A DNA stretch of 64,000 nucleotides from Bacteroidales bacterium (GTDB lineage Bacteria; Bacteroidota; Bacteroidia; Bacteroidales; P3). This document shows positions 1 through 7,709 of the stretch, piece after piece. Below the pieces are notes generated by a model. That model ran no database searches. It was given only the letters and a program-made list of their open reading frames with translations, and was not told where the DNA came from. Both the position numbers and the translations under genes were made by a program. The stretch lies in the NCBI GenBank assembly GCA_017522065.1, contig JAFXAD010000050.1, positions 62,001-126,000 on the forward strand, written 5' to 3'. Every line of letters begins with the position of its first letter. Position 1 is the stretch's first letter.

Positions 1-48
1 AAAAAACGAAAAAAAAAAGAAAAAGAACTCCCCAAATACCCTCACATA

Positions 49-252
49 ATGGAATCATACAGAAAACTGACCCGCAGCACAACCGACCGCCGTATCGCCG
101 GCGTGTGCGGCGGACTCGCCAAATATCTCAACGTCGACCCGACGGTTATCAGGATAATATTCCTGATTGCACTGATATGCGGCTGTCTGGGCGGTATAGC
201 CTACCTGATAATCTGGATTGCCGCTCCCGAAGACAACATGTTGCACGAATAG
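49..252 (+). CDS. PspC domain membrane protein
   Basis: A 67-residue protein consisting of one PspC domain. The N-terminus carries the family pattern LTRSTTDRRIAGVCGGLAKY, followed by a hydrophobic segment (about residues 33-58) rich in Ile, Leu and Gly that should cross the inner membrane. PspC proteins are tied to envelope-stress responses, but small stand-alone versions in Bacteroidetes have no proven role. It lies 38 bases upstream of a TatA/E-like gene on the same strand, so the two are probably co-transcribed. An A-rich stretch precedes the ATG. The family call is firm; the function is inferred from the family only. Confidence 0.85.
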   Translation: MESYRKLTRSTTDRRIAGVCGGLAKYLNVDPTVIRIIFLIALICGCLGGIAYLIIWIAAPEDNMLHE

Positions 253-290
253 AAAACGGTATACGCAAAAAGCAATTTAAACTACACCCA

Positions 291-497
291 ATGAACCTAT
301 TAGGAATCATAGGCGGACAAGAACTGCTGATCATTCTCCTTGTAGTACTTGTACTCTTTGGCGGCAAAAAAATTCCGGAACTCATGCGTGGTCTCGGAAA
401 AGGCGTCAAAGAATACAAAAATGCCGTCAACAACGTCGATAACGAATTGAAAGACTCGACGCAGCACGACGAGCATACAGAGGAGAAGAAAAACTGA
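291..497 (+). CDS. tatA: TatA/TatE-like twin-arginine translocase subunit
   Basis: A 68-residue protein starting at the ATG at 291; an in-frame start further upstream would overlap the PspC gene and add residues without similarity. It has a short N-terminal hydrophobic helix (ELLIILLVVLVLF), then the FGGKKIPELMRGLGKGVKEY segment, which is the typical TatA hinge plus amphipathic helix, and a charged C-terminal tail. TatA oligomers form the pore-like part of the Tat system that exports folded proteins across the inner membrane. No tatC is nearby. TatA and TatE cannot be told apart from sequence alone. Confidence 0.88.
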   Translation: MNLLGIIGGQELLIILLVVLVLFGGKKIPELMRGLGKGVKEYKNAVNNVDNELKDSTQHDEHTEEKKN

Positions 498-530
498 CGA
501 CAACAAGTCGTCTATGCGGCACCAAGAGCC

Positions 531-1292
531 TCAATCGTTCTGATTCAGGCTCTTGGTCTGTTTGCGACCATGCCATACGAAGTCGCGTCCGAGATACTTC
601 TCGCGCACATCCGGATCGTTTGCCATATCCTCCGGAGTACCCTGATGGAGCACGCTGCCCTCATATAGCAGATATGCACGGTCGGTGATACGAAGCGTCT
701 CGTTGACGTTATGGTCTGTAATCAAGATACCTATATTTTTCTCTTTCAGGTGAGCCACTATGTCCTGTATGTCCTGGACAGCAATGGGGTCGACACCGGC
801 AAAAGGCTCGTCGAGCAACAGGAACTTGGGATTGGTGGCCAAGGCCCGTGCAATCTCCGTCCTGCGGCGCTCGCCTCCCGAGAGCTGTATGCCCTTGCTG
901 TTGCGTATTTTTTGCAGGCCGAATTCGTCGAGCAGCGACTCCAGTTTTTCTTCACGCTGCTGGCGGTCCATATCCTTCTGGAACTCCAAAACCGACATGA
1001 TGTTGTTTGCCACGGTCATCTGGCGGAACACCGATGCCTCCTGTGCCAGGTAGCCTACACCCATCTGGGCACGACGGTACATGGGCAGTGACGTGATGTC
1101 GGTGTCTTCGAAAAACACTCTGCCCGAATTGGGTTTAATGATGCCCACAATCATGTAGAATGTGGTGGTCTTGCCAGCACCGTTCGGGCCGAGGAGTCCG
1201 ACAATCTCGCCCTGATTGACATTTACCGAAACACCTTTGACCACCGTACGTTGGCGGTATTTCTTTATAACCTGTTCCGTCCGAAGCTCCAT
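531..1292 (-). CDS. lptB: LPS export ABC transporter ATP-binding protein LptB
   Basis: A 253-residue ABC ATPase, the usual LptB length. Visible motifs in order are Walker [10 protein letters not shown], the Q-loop region [14 protein letters not shown], the signature LSGGERRR, Walker [14 protein letters not shown] and the switch His in ILITDHN. LptB powers LptFG, which extracts lipopolysaccharide from the inner membrane and pushes it across the periplasmic LptA/C bridge. It lies downstream of kdsD, which supplies a Kdo precursor for LPS, so the pair makes functional sense. The 188-base gap between them holds a pyrimidine-rich repeat (purine-rich on the coding strand). Confidence 0.93.
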   Translation of the reverse strand: MELRTEQVIKKYRQRTVVKGVSVNVNQGEIVGLLGPNGAGKTTTFYMIVGIIKPNSGRVFFEDTDITSLPMYRRAQMGVGYLAQEASVFRQMTVANNIMSVLEFQKDMDRQQREEKLESLLDEFGLQKIRNSKGIQLSGGERRRTEIARALATNPKFLLLDEPFAGVDPIAVQDIQDIVAHLKEKNIGILITDHNVNETLRITDRAYLLYEGSVLHQGTPEDMANDPDVREKYLGRDFVWHGRKQTKSLNQND

Positions 1293-1380
1293 GTTGTAAT
1301 AGTCTTTATGTTGATTTTTAAAACTTTGTCGTTGATTTAAACATTAACGTTAACCTCAGATACATCCCTATCGTCCCCAT

Positions 1381-1475
1381 AACTCCTCTCTCACTCCACC
1401 ATCACTTCCCCATCACTTCCCTATCGTCCCTCTCACTCCCCTTTCACTCCCCTCTCACTCCTCCATCACTCCCCC
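1381..1475. repeat. CT-rich degenerate tandem repeat between kdsD and lptB
   Basis: About 95 bases made of repeated units of the type TCACTCCCC / ATCACTTCCC. On the minus strand this is a G/A-rich tract of GGAGTGA-like units in the leader of lptB. The copies are imperfect and spacing varies, so this is not a CRISPR array. It could be a slippage-prone tract or an mRNA leader with many weak Shine-Dalgarno-like GGAG motifs. Confidence 0.75.
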
Positions 1476-1480
1476 AACAA

Positions 1481-2449
1481 CTACAATATTCCTTCCCGCA
1501 GTATGTCGTGAATGTGAAGCACACCAAGGTACTGGCCGTCGTCATCGACCACGATAAGCTGGGTTATGGCATTCGACTGCATCAGGTGGAGTGCGTTGAC
1601 GGCATATTCCGAGGCATTGATGGTCTTCGGTACTGGGGTCATGATGTCGATAGCTTTCAGTCCTTCAAGGTTTTCGTACCGACGCATCATCCGGCGCAAA
1701 TCGCCGTCGCAGACGATGCCGACAATCTTCTCGCCGTCGAGCACCACAGTGCAGCCAAGCCGTTTCGAGGTCATTTCGAGAATGATGTCGCGAAGTCCAG
1801 TGTCGGGTTTCACCACCGGACGCTCGTTCTCGCGATAGAGGTTGTCGACACGCATATAGAGCTGTTTGCCAAGTGCTCCGCCGGGATGGAAACGGGCAAA
1901 GTCCTCGGCCGTGAAGTTGCGGCATTCGATGAGGGCGACAGCCAAAGCATCGCCCATGACGAGCTGGGCAGTAGTGGAGGCCGTAGGTGCCAGGTTGTTG
2001 GGGCATGCCTCATGGTCCACCGTGGCATCGAGCACGATGTCGGCCTGCGACGCAAGGAACGAACCCGTGTTGCCAACAATGGCTATAAGCTTGTTCCCGA
2101 AGTTTTTAATAAGCGGTATAAGGACCTTTATTTCGGGAGTGTTGCCGCTTTTCGAAATGCAGATAACCACATCGTCGGGCTGCACGATTCCCAAATCGCC
2201 ATGGATGGCATCGGCGGCATGCATGAATATGGCGGGAGTACCCGTCGAGTTGAAGGTCGAAACGATTTTCGAGGCGATATTGGCACTCTTGCCAATGCCA
2301 GTCACAACCACACGCCCTTTTGCCGAAAAAATAGTTTCCACCGCGTCCACAAAAGCATCGTCTATATGGTCCGCCAAATGTTCGACGGCTTTTTTTTCAT
2401 CTTCAATTACTTGATATGCAATATTTTTGATTTGCTCTGAAGTCTTCAA
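1481..2449 (-). CDS. kdsD: KpsF/GutQ-type arabinose-5-phosphate isomerase
   Basis: A 322-residue protein. Residues ~1-190 form a SIS sugar-phosphate isomerase domain with VVVTGIGKSANIASKIVSTF and HGDLGIV; residues ~200-322 carry two CBS domains. The HPGGALGK motif between them is typical of KdsD/KpsF. The enzyme converts ribulose 5-phosphate to arabinose 5-phosphate, the first step of Kdo synthesis for LPS. The coding start appears to be a TTG at 2449, because no in-frame ATG lies near the family N-terminus. It diverges from recQ across a 93-base gap. Confidence 0.9.
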   Translation of the reverse strand: MKTSEQIKNIAYQVIEDEKKAVEHLADHIDDAFVDAVETIFSAKGRVVVTGIGKSANIASKIVSTFNSTGTPAIFMHAADAIHGDLGIVQPDDVVICISKSGNTPEIKVLIPLIKNFGNKLIAIVGNTGSFLASQADIVLDATVDHEACPNNLAPTASTTAQLVMGDALAVALIECRNFTAEDFARFHPGGALGKQLYMRVDNLYRENERPVVKPDTGLRDIILEMTSKRLGCTVVLDGEKIVGIVCDGDLRRMMRRYENLEGLKAIDIMTPVPKTINASEYAVNALHLMQSNAITQLIVVDDDGQYLGVLHIHDILREGIL

Positions 2450-2460
2450 TTCAATTTTTT

Positions 2461-2491
2461 TTTGGTAGTTCGAAAAAAAAACGTAACTTTG
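2461..2491 (+). promoter_or_regulatory. Bacteroidetes-type promoter for recQ
   Basis: A -33 TTTG box (2461-2464) and a -7 TAACTTTG box (2484-2491) are separated by 19 bases. This fits the known Bacteroidetes primary-sigma consensus TTTG/N19-21/TAnnTTTG. Transcription would start near 2498 and leave a leader of about 45 bases before the ATG at 2543. Confidence 0.6.
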
Positions 2492-2542
2492 TAAAAAAGA
2501 ATAACAAGTGTGATAACGCCAAATAGGCTAGAAAAGTATTTG

Positions 2543-4750
2543 ATGATAGACATAAATCTGCGACAAAAATTAAAAGAAATCTTCGGCTTCGATAATTTCA
2601 AGGGCGACCAGGAAAAGATTATCGAGAGTCTGCTGTCGGGCAACGACACCTTTGTCATTATGCCCACGGGTGGCGGCAAATCGCTTTGCTACCAGCTCCC
2701 CGCCATGCTGCTCGACGGCACCACCATTGTGGTCTCTCCCTTGATTGCCCTGATGAAGAACCAGGTCGATGCCGTACGCTACACTTCCGGCCACAATGCG
2801 GTGGCTCACTTCCTCAACTCGTCTCTCAACAAACAGCAGTCGACAGAAGTCAAAGAAGACCTCATCAAAGGTGGAACAAAACTGCTCTATGTGGCTCCCG
2901 AAACACTGTCGAAAGAAGAAACTATCGACTTTCTCAAACAACTGAAAATAAGCTTCTTCGCAATCGACGAAGCACACTGCATATCCGAATGGGGACATGA
3001 CTTCAGGCCCGAATACCGCCGTCTGCGCAACGCCATAAACCAGATCAACAGCGATGTGCCGTTGCTTACCCTCACCGCCTCGGCAACTCCTAAAGTACAG
3101 CAGGACATCATCAAAAACCTGCAGATGGAAAACGCCAAGATTTTCGTCTCGAGCTTCAACCGCCCCAACCTCTACTACGAGGTGCGACCCAAGCCGTCCG
3201 AAACGCTGGCTCTGCATAAAGAAATCATCAAGTTCATAAAGGAAAACAGCGGCAAAAGCGGCATAATCTACTGTCTGACAAGAAAACGCGTCGAAGACTT
3301 GGCCGAGCTGCTGGTCATCAACGGCATCAAAGCACTGCCCTACCATGCAGGTCTCGATGCCAAAACACGCGCCGAAAATCAGGACAAATTCCTCATGGAG
3401 GAGGTCGACGTTATCGTCGCCACCATAGCCTTCGGCATGGGCATCGACAAGCCGGACGTGCGCTTCGTCATCCACTACGACATACCCAAAAGTCTTGAAG
3501 GCTACTATCAGGAAACCGGACGCGCCGGACGCGACGGCGGCGAAGGCAAATGCATCGCTTTCTACTCCGAACACGATGTCGAACGACTCTACAAGTTCTT
3601 CACCGACAAAAACATAACCGAACAGGAGATGGCCCGCCAGCTGGTACAGGAGATGGTGTCGTATGCCGAAAGCTCCATGTGCCGACGCATGAACATACTG
3701 CGCTACTTTGGCGAGGAATACGGGCAGGACAACTGTGGCAACTGCGACAACTGCCTGCACCCCAAACCGCGCGTCGAGACAAAAGAAGAGATGGTCTACG
3801 TGCTCGAAACCATACTGGCCATGAAGCAGGCTTTCAAGGCTCAGGAGATTATCGATGTCATCATGGGACGCTCCAACTCGCACACCCGCATCTACAAGCA
3901 CAACCTCCTCGAACAATACGGCAAAGGTGCAGACCGCGACGAGCTCTACTGGAAAGCCGTAATCCGCAACGCTGTGATAGAAAAACTCTTGGTGAAGGAA
4001 ATAGAGCAGTTCGGTGTGCTTAAAATCACTCCACAGGGATTCCGCTACATGAAGAATCCCTACACCATGATGATTCCGTGCGACCACGACTACACTGGCA
4101 GCGGCAGCGACGACGACGACGAACTGACCGTGGGTGGCGGCGGCTCGGCAGCAGGCGACGAAACGCTTTATATCCAGCTCAAAAGCCTGCTGCGCTCCAT
4201 AGCACAGAAAGAGAATCTGGCTCCTTACGTCATCTTCGAAGACCGCTCGCTCAAGGACATGACCATCCAGTACCCCTGCACCATCGAGGAACTCAGCTAC
4301 TGCACCGGCGTCGGCGTGGCCAAGGCTCAGCGCAACGGCGCACCCTTCGTGGAGCTCATCAAACGCTATGTCGAAGAAAACGAGATTGAACGCCCGCAGG
4401 ACATCGTGGTCCGCTCCACCGTCAACAAATCGGGCCTCAAGGTCTACATCATCAAAGCCATCGACCGCCAGATGCCTCTCGAAGACATAGCCCGCGGCAA
4501 AGGCATCAACATGGACGAGCTGATAACCGAGATGGAACACATACTCTCGTCGGGCACCAAACTGAACATCGACTACTATATCGACGCCAACATAGAGCAG
4601 GAACACCAAGATGTGCTTTTCGACTACTGGCATGATGCCGAAAACGACTCGCTCGAAGAGGCTTACGCCGAATTCGAAGACGACCCCGACTACACTCACG
4701 AAGAGATACGACTGATGAGAATCAAATTCCTCACCACCGAAGGATTCTAA
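2543..4750 (+). CDS. recQ: ATP-dependent DNA helicase RecQ
   Basis: A long RecQ of 735 residues from the ATG at 2543; a GTG at 2510 would add 11 residues but overlaps the likely transcription start. Motifs: Walker A PTGGGKSLCYQLP, DEAH box AIDEAHCISEWGHDFRPEYR, motif VI QETGRAGRDG, a zinc-binding Cys cluster (CRRMNILRYF then DNCGNCDNC), a winged-helix RQC region, an HRDC domain (YIQLKSLLRSIAQ onward) and a C-terminal helical extension seen in Bacteroidetes RecQs. An acidic/Gly linker (DDDDELTVGGGG) joins RQC to HRDC. RecQ unwinds DNA 3' to 5' in recombination and fork repair. Confidence 0.95.
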   Translation: MIDINLRQKLKEIFGFDNFKGDQEKIIESLLSGNDTFVIMPTGGGKSLCYQLPAMLLDGTTIVVSPLIALMKNQVDAVRYTSGHNAVAHFLNSSLNKQQSTEVKEDLIKGGTKLLYVAPETLSKEETIDFLKQLKISFFAIDEAHCISEWGHDFRPEYRRLRNAINQINSDVPLLTLTASATPKVQQDIIKNLQMENAKIFVSSFNRPNLYYEVRPKPSETLALHKEIIKFIKENSGKSGIIYCLTRKRVEDLAELLVINGIKALPYHAGLDAKTRAENQDKFLMEEVDVIVATIAFGMGIDKPDVRFVIHYDIPKSLEGYYQETGRAGRDGGEGKCIAFYSEHDVERLYKFFTDKNITEQEMARQLVQEMVSYAESSMCRRMNILRYFGEEYGQDNCGNCDNCLHPKPRVETKEEMVYVLETILAMKQAFKAQEIIDVIMGRSNSHTRIYKHNLLEQYGKGADRDELYWKAVIRNAVIEKLLVKEIEQFGVLKITPQGFRYMKNPYTMMIPCDHDYTGSGSDDDDELTVGGGGSAAGDETLYIQLKSLLRSIAQKENLAPYVIFEDRSLKDMTIQYPCTIEELSYCTGVGVAKAQRNGAPFVELIKRYVEENEIERPQDIVVRSTVNKSGLKVYIIKAIDRQMPLEDIARGKGINMDELITEMEHILSSGTKLNIDYYIDANIEQEHQDVLFDYWHDAENDSLEEAYAEFEDDPDYTHEEIRLMRIKFLTTEGF

Positions 4751-4952
4751 CCTACTTAACTCATACTCACCATTATGTCCAACACAATAAAATTACCCCC
4801 CCCTAAACACGACGAATCCTCCGTAGTTTTTTGCATTTGACTTCACTACGCGGGCAGGAATGCCCGCAGAAGAAAGCGACATTAGAGGAGCTAACCGTTA
4901 AATATTTGACAATCAATTTAAACACTTATATATAACTTATTTAATTTTTATT

Positions 4953-5777
4953 ATGCGCGTACTTATTGCAAAAAACTACGACGAAATGTCGGTAGCGGCA
5001 GCAAACTATGTTGCCAAGAAAATCAACGACTTCAAGCCCACAGCCGACCACAAATTCGTGCTGGGCTGCCCAACCGGAAGCTCGCCGCTCGGCCTCTACA
5101 GCCACCTTGTGAAACTCAACAAAAAAGGACTTGTAAGCTTCCAGAACGTCGTGACGTTCAACATGGACGAATATGTGGGATTGCCCGAAGAGCATCCTGA
5201 AAGCTACCACAGCTTCATGTGGACCAACTTCTTCAACCACATCGACATCAAGAAAGAGAATGTACACATCCTCAACGGCAATGCCAAAGACCTCATAGCG
5301 GAGTGCGAACACTATGAGGAGATGATTGCCGAGGCCGGTGGCATCGACCTCTTCATGGGCGGCGTGGGTCCCGACGGACACATCGCCTTCAATGAGCCTG
5401 GCAGCAGCCTTGCCAGCCGCACCCGTATCAAGACTCTCACCACCGACACCATCCTGGCCAACAGCCGCTTCTTCGACAACGACGTCACCAAGGTGCCCAA
5501 ACAGGCTCTCACCGTAGGCGTCGGCACCGTCATGGATGCCCGCGAGGTGCTTATCCTCTGCAACGGCCCGAAGAAAGCACGTGCACTGCACCACATGATC
5601 GAAAACGGCGTCAACCACATGTGGACCTCCAGCATGCTGCAGATGCACCAGCACGGCACCGTATTCTGCGACGAAGAGGCTACGGCCGAGCTGAAAATGA
5701 GCACCTACGAATACTTCAAAGACAAACAGACCATCGAGAAAACCATCGAACGTTTCAAAGGCTACTACACCATCTGA
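4953..5777 (+). CDS. nagB: Glucosamine-6-phosphate deaminase
   Basis: A 274-residue protein, close to the 266 of E. coli NagB. Family motifs are present: the phosphate-binding loop [15 protein letters not shown], the catalytic NMDEYVGL (Asp), and [17 protein letters not shown] containing the ring-opening His and Glu. It converts glucosamine 6-phosphate to fructose 6-phosphate and ammonia, linking amino-sugar breakdown to glycolysis. The 202-base upstream gap has a C8 run at 4796-4803, a GCGGGCA/TGCCCGC hairpin at 4850-4867 and an AT-rich stretch with a TTTG box at 4905-4908, but no clear -7 box. A strong hairpin terminator follows the stop. Confidence 0.93.
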   Translation: MRVLIAKNYDEMSVAAANYVAKKINDFKPTADHKFVLGCPTGSSPLGLYSHLVKLNKKGLVSFQNVVTFNMDEYVGLPEEHPESYHSFMWTNFFNHIDIKKENVHILNGNAKDLIAECEHYEEMIAEAGGIDLFMGGVGPDGHIAFNEPGSSLASRTRIKTLTTDTILANSRFFDNDVTKVPKQALTVGVGTVMDAREVLILCNGPKKARALHHMIENGVNHMWTSSMLQMHQHGTVFCDEEATAELKMSTYEYFKDKQTIEKTIERFKGYYTI

Positions 5778-5791
5778 GACATAAAACGAAA

Positions 5792-5824
5792 AGCAGAGAC
5801 GGAGCATAGGGCTCCGTCTCTGCT
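5792..5824 (+). terminator. Hairpin terminator after nagB
   Basis: A perfect 14-base-pair stem (AGCAGAGACGGAGC paired with 5811-5824) with a five-base loop ATAGG, followed by a T-rich tail. It lies 14 bases after the nagB stop and only 17 bases before the ATG of the next gene, which runs in the same direction. Confidence 0.85.
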
Positions 5825-5841
5825 TTATATTTTACAAATAT

Positions 5842-7641
5842 ATGAATTACAGAAATCTAACCACTGAAGAAATAGACAAACTAAAATCGTTAGGGAACCG
5901 TTCAAGCAACTGGCAAACAATTCGCGTAGCCGAACATTTCGATGCTGAAAGGCTGACCGACAACCGTTTGGAAGGTGATGTAACTATAGGCGAAATGACC
6001 GAGAGCACGCTGAGTTGCACAAGTTTGTCACTGCCCATAGGCATCAGCGGCAGCTGGCTGCAGAACTGCACCATCGGCAACAACTGCGCCATCTACAACG
6101 TCAAGATGCTGTCGGGCTATACTGTCGGCAACAACTGCCTCCTCTTCAACATCGACGAGATGACGGCTTCGGACGACGACCATCCCTGGCTCGAACCGAT
6201 GAACGAAAACGGAGGCCGCAAAATACTCCCATTCAACGGTATGACCATTGGCGATGCCTACATGTGGGCCCGCTTCCGCGGCGAAACGGCAATGATTGAA
6301 CGTCTGGAGCAGATCACTCGCCAGACAATCCAGACCACGCAAGGAGGCTATGCCACTGTGGGCGACTGCTGTACCGTCAAGAATACCAAGTGCCTGCGCA
6401 ATGTAGCAATCCGCTCGAGTGCCGACGACCCGACCCTCGTCGAGGAGTGCATCATGCTTGGCGACGGCGTGATAGGCTACGGCTGCAAACTCGAATACGG
6501 CATCATTGCCGAACGATTCCTGCTGGGCGAACACGTGCATCTCGAATTCGGATTGCGCCTCAACGACACCGTCGTGGGCGACAACTCGACCCTGGCACGC
6601 TGCGAGGTGGGCAACAGCATCATCTTCCCCGCCCACGAACAGCACCACAACAACTCGTTCCTCATAGCCGCACTGGTCATGGGACAGAGCAACGTCGCCG
6701 CAGGCGGCACACTGGGCAGCAACCATAACAGCCGCACCGCCGACAACGAAATCAGCTGCGGTCGTGGCTTCTGGCCCGGACTCTGCGTCAGCGTCAAGCA
6801 CTCCAGCCGTTTCGCCTCCAACTGCCTGCTGGCAAAGGCCGACTATCCGTCCGAGCTCAACATCACACTCCCCTTTGCCCTCGTCAACAACAATGCCGCC
6901 AAGAACCAACTCGAGGTGATGCCCGCCTACTGGTGGATGTACAACATGTATGCCATGGACCGCAACAGCCGCAAGTTCGCTGCACGCGACAAGCGCCACT
7001 ACAAGGCCCAGCACATCGAGTTCGACAACCTGGCACCCGACACTGCCGAGGAAATCATCATCGGACGCGACCTGCTCCACATCTGGACCGAAGAGGCTTA
7101 CCGCGAAGGCAAGACCGAAATCGTAGCCCACGGCATGGAGAAGGGTAAGCGCAAAACCGTCATCCTCAAAGCCGGCGAAGCCTACAATGCCTACCGCGAC
7201 ATGCTGGTCTACTATGCGATGAATACCCTCTCACCCGTTTTCGGCGACAAACTGCCCGACAGCTCACTCGCCGAAGGCCAGCGCGAGACGCACTGGGTCA
7301 ACATTGGAGGACAACTCATTGCAGAACAAGACATGAAGCAACTCATTGCCGACATCGCCGACGGACGTCTCAATAGTTGGGACGACATCCACTCGCGGTT
7401 CGATACGCTATGGGAAGCCTACCCCGCAGCCAAGCAGCGCCACGCCTATCAGGTACTCTGCCATCTCTCACAGAAGAAGTGTCTCGACGAGCAGGAATGG
7501 TCCATGTATAACGCACAATACCAGCGCATCAAGCAGTATGTTGCCGACCAGAAGGTCTTGTCGCGCAAGAAAGACGACGACAACGAGTTCCGTCGCATGA
7601 CCTACTGGAACGATGCCGAACTCCACGCCGTCCTCGACTGA
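5842..7641 (+). CDS. DUF4954 family left-handed beta-helix protein
   Basis: A 599-residue protein of the DUF4954 family known from Bacteroidetes. Residues ~45-340 contain many hexapeptide-like turns (for example TIGNNCAIYNVKM, YTVGNNCLLFNI, MLGDGVIGYGCKLEYGIIAE), the pattern of a left-handed parallel beta-helix as in sugar N-acyltransferases. The C-terminal third is helical and unfamiliar. Substrate and reaction are unknown; a transferase acting on a nucleotide sugar is possible, given the nagB neighbour. The ATG sits directly behind the nagB terminator hairpin, so expression may depend on readthrough or on a promoter inside that hairpin region. Confidence 0.8.
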   Translation: MNYRNLTTEEIDKLKSLGNRSSNWQTIRVAEHFDAERLTDNRLEGDVTIGEMTESTLSCTSLSLPIGISGSWLQNCTIGNNCAIYNVKMLSGYTVGNNCLLFNIDEMTASDDDHPWLEPMNENGGRKILPFNGMTIGDAYMWARFRGETAMIERLEQITRQTIQTTQGGYATVGDCCTVKNTKCLRNVAIRSSADDPTLVEECIMLGDGVIGYGCKLEYGIIAERFLLGEHVHLEFGLRLNDTVVGDNSTLARCEVGNSIIFPAHEQHHNNSFLIAALVMGQSNVAAGGTLGSNHNSRTADNEISCGRGFWPGLCVSVKHSSRFASNCLLAKADYPSELNITLPFALVNNNAAKNQLEVMPAYWWMYNMYAMDRNSRKFAARDKRHYKAQHIEFDNLAPDTAEEIIIGRDLLHIWTEEAYREGKTEIVAHGMEKGKRKTVILKAGEAYNAYRDMLVYYAMNTLSPVFGDKLPDSSLAEGQRETHWVNIGGQLIAEQDMKQLIADIADGRLNSWDDIHSRFDTLWEAYPAAKQRHAYQVLCHLSQKKCLDEQEWSMYNAQYQRIKQYVADQKVLSRKKDDDNEFRRMTYWNDAELHAVLD

Positions 7642-7662
7642 GCTCAACCTTAGCAAACAAAA

Positions 7663-7692
7663 AAAGGGATGCAGATTTCTCTGCATCCCTTT
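7663..7692. terminator. Bidirectional hairpin terminator
   Basis: A 13-base-pair perfect stem (AAAGGGATGCAGA with its complement at 7680-7692) and a TTTC loop, flanked by A-rich sequence on the left and T-rich on the right. It separates the convergent DUF4954 and lipoprotein genes and can serve both. Confidence 0.85.
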
Positions 7693-7709
7693 ATATTTGA
7701 AACGATTAT

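Noticed and set aside
1381-1475. CRISPR-like appearance of the CT-rich repeat
   Set aside because: Units are 9-12 bases, imperfect and contiguous, with no unique spacers and no cas genes.
2570-4699. A 709-codon open frame antisense to recQ
   Set aside because: It has no protein-family features and mirrors the codon bias of recQ; the sense frame has all helicase motifs.
6028-7131. A 367-codon open frame antisense to the DUF4954 gene
   Set aside because: It is a shadow of the GC-rich sense frame, with no start context or recognisable domain.
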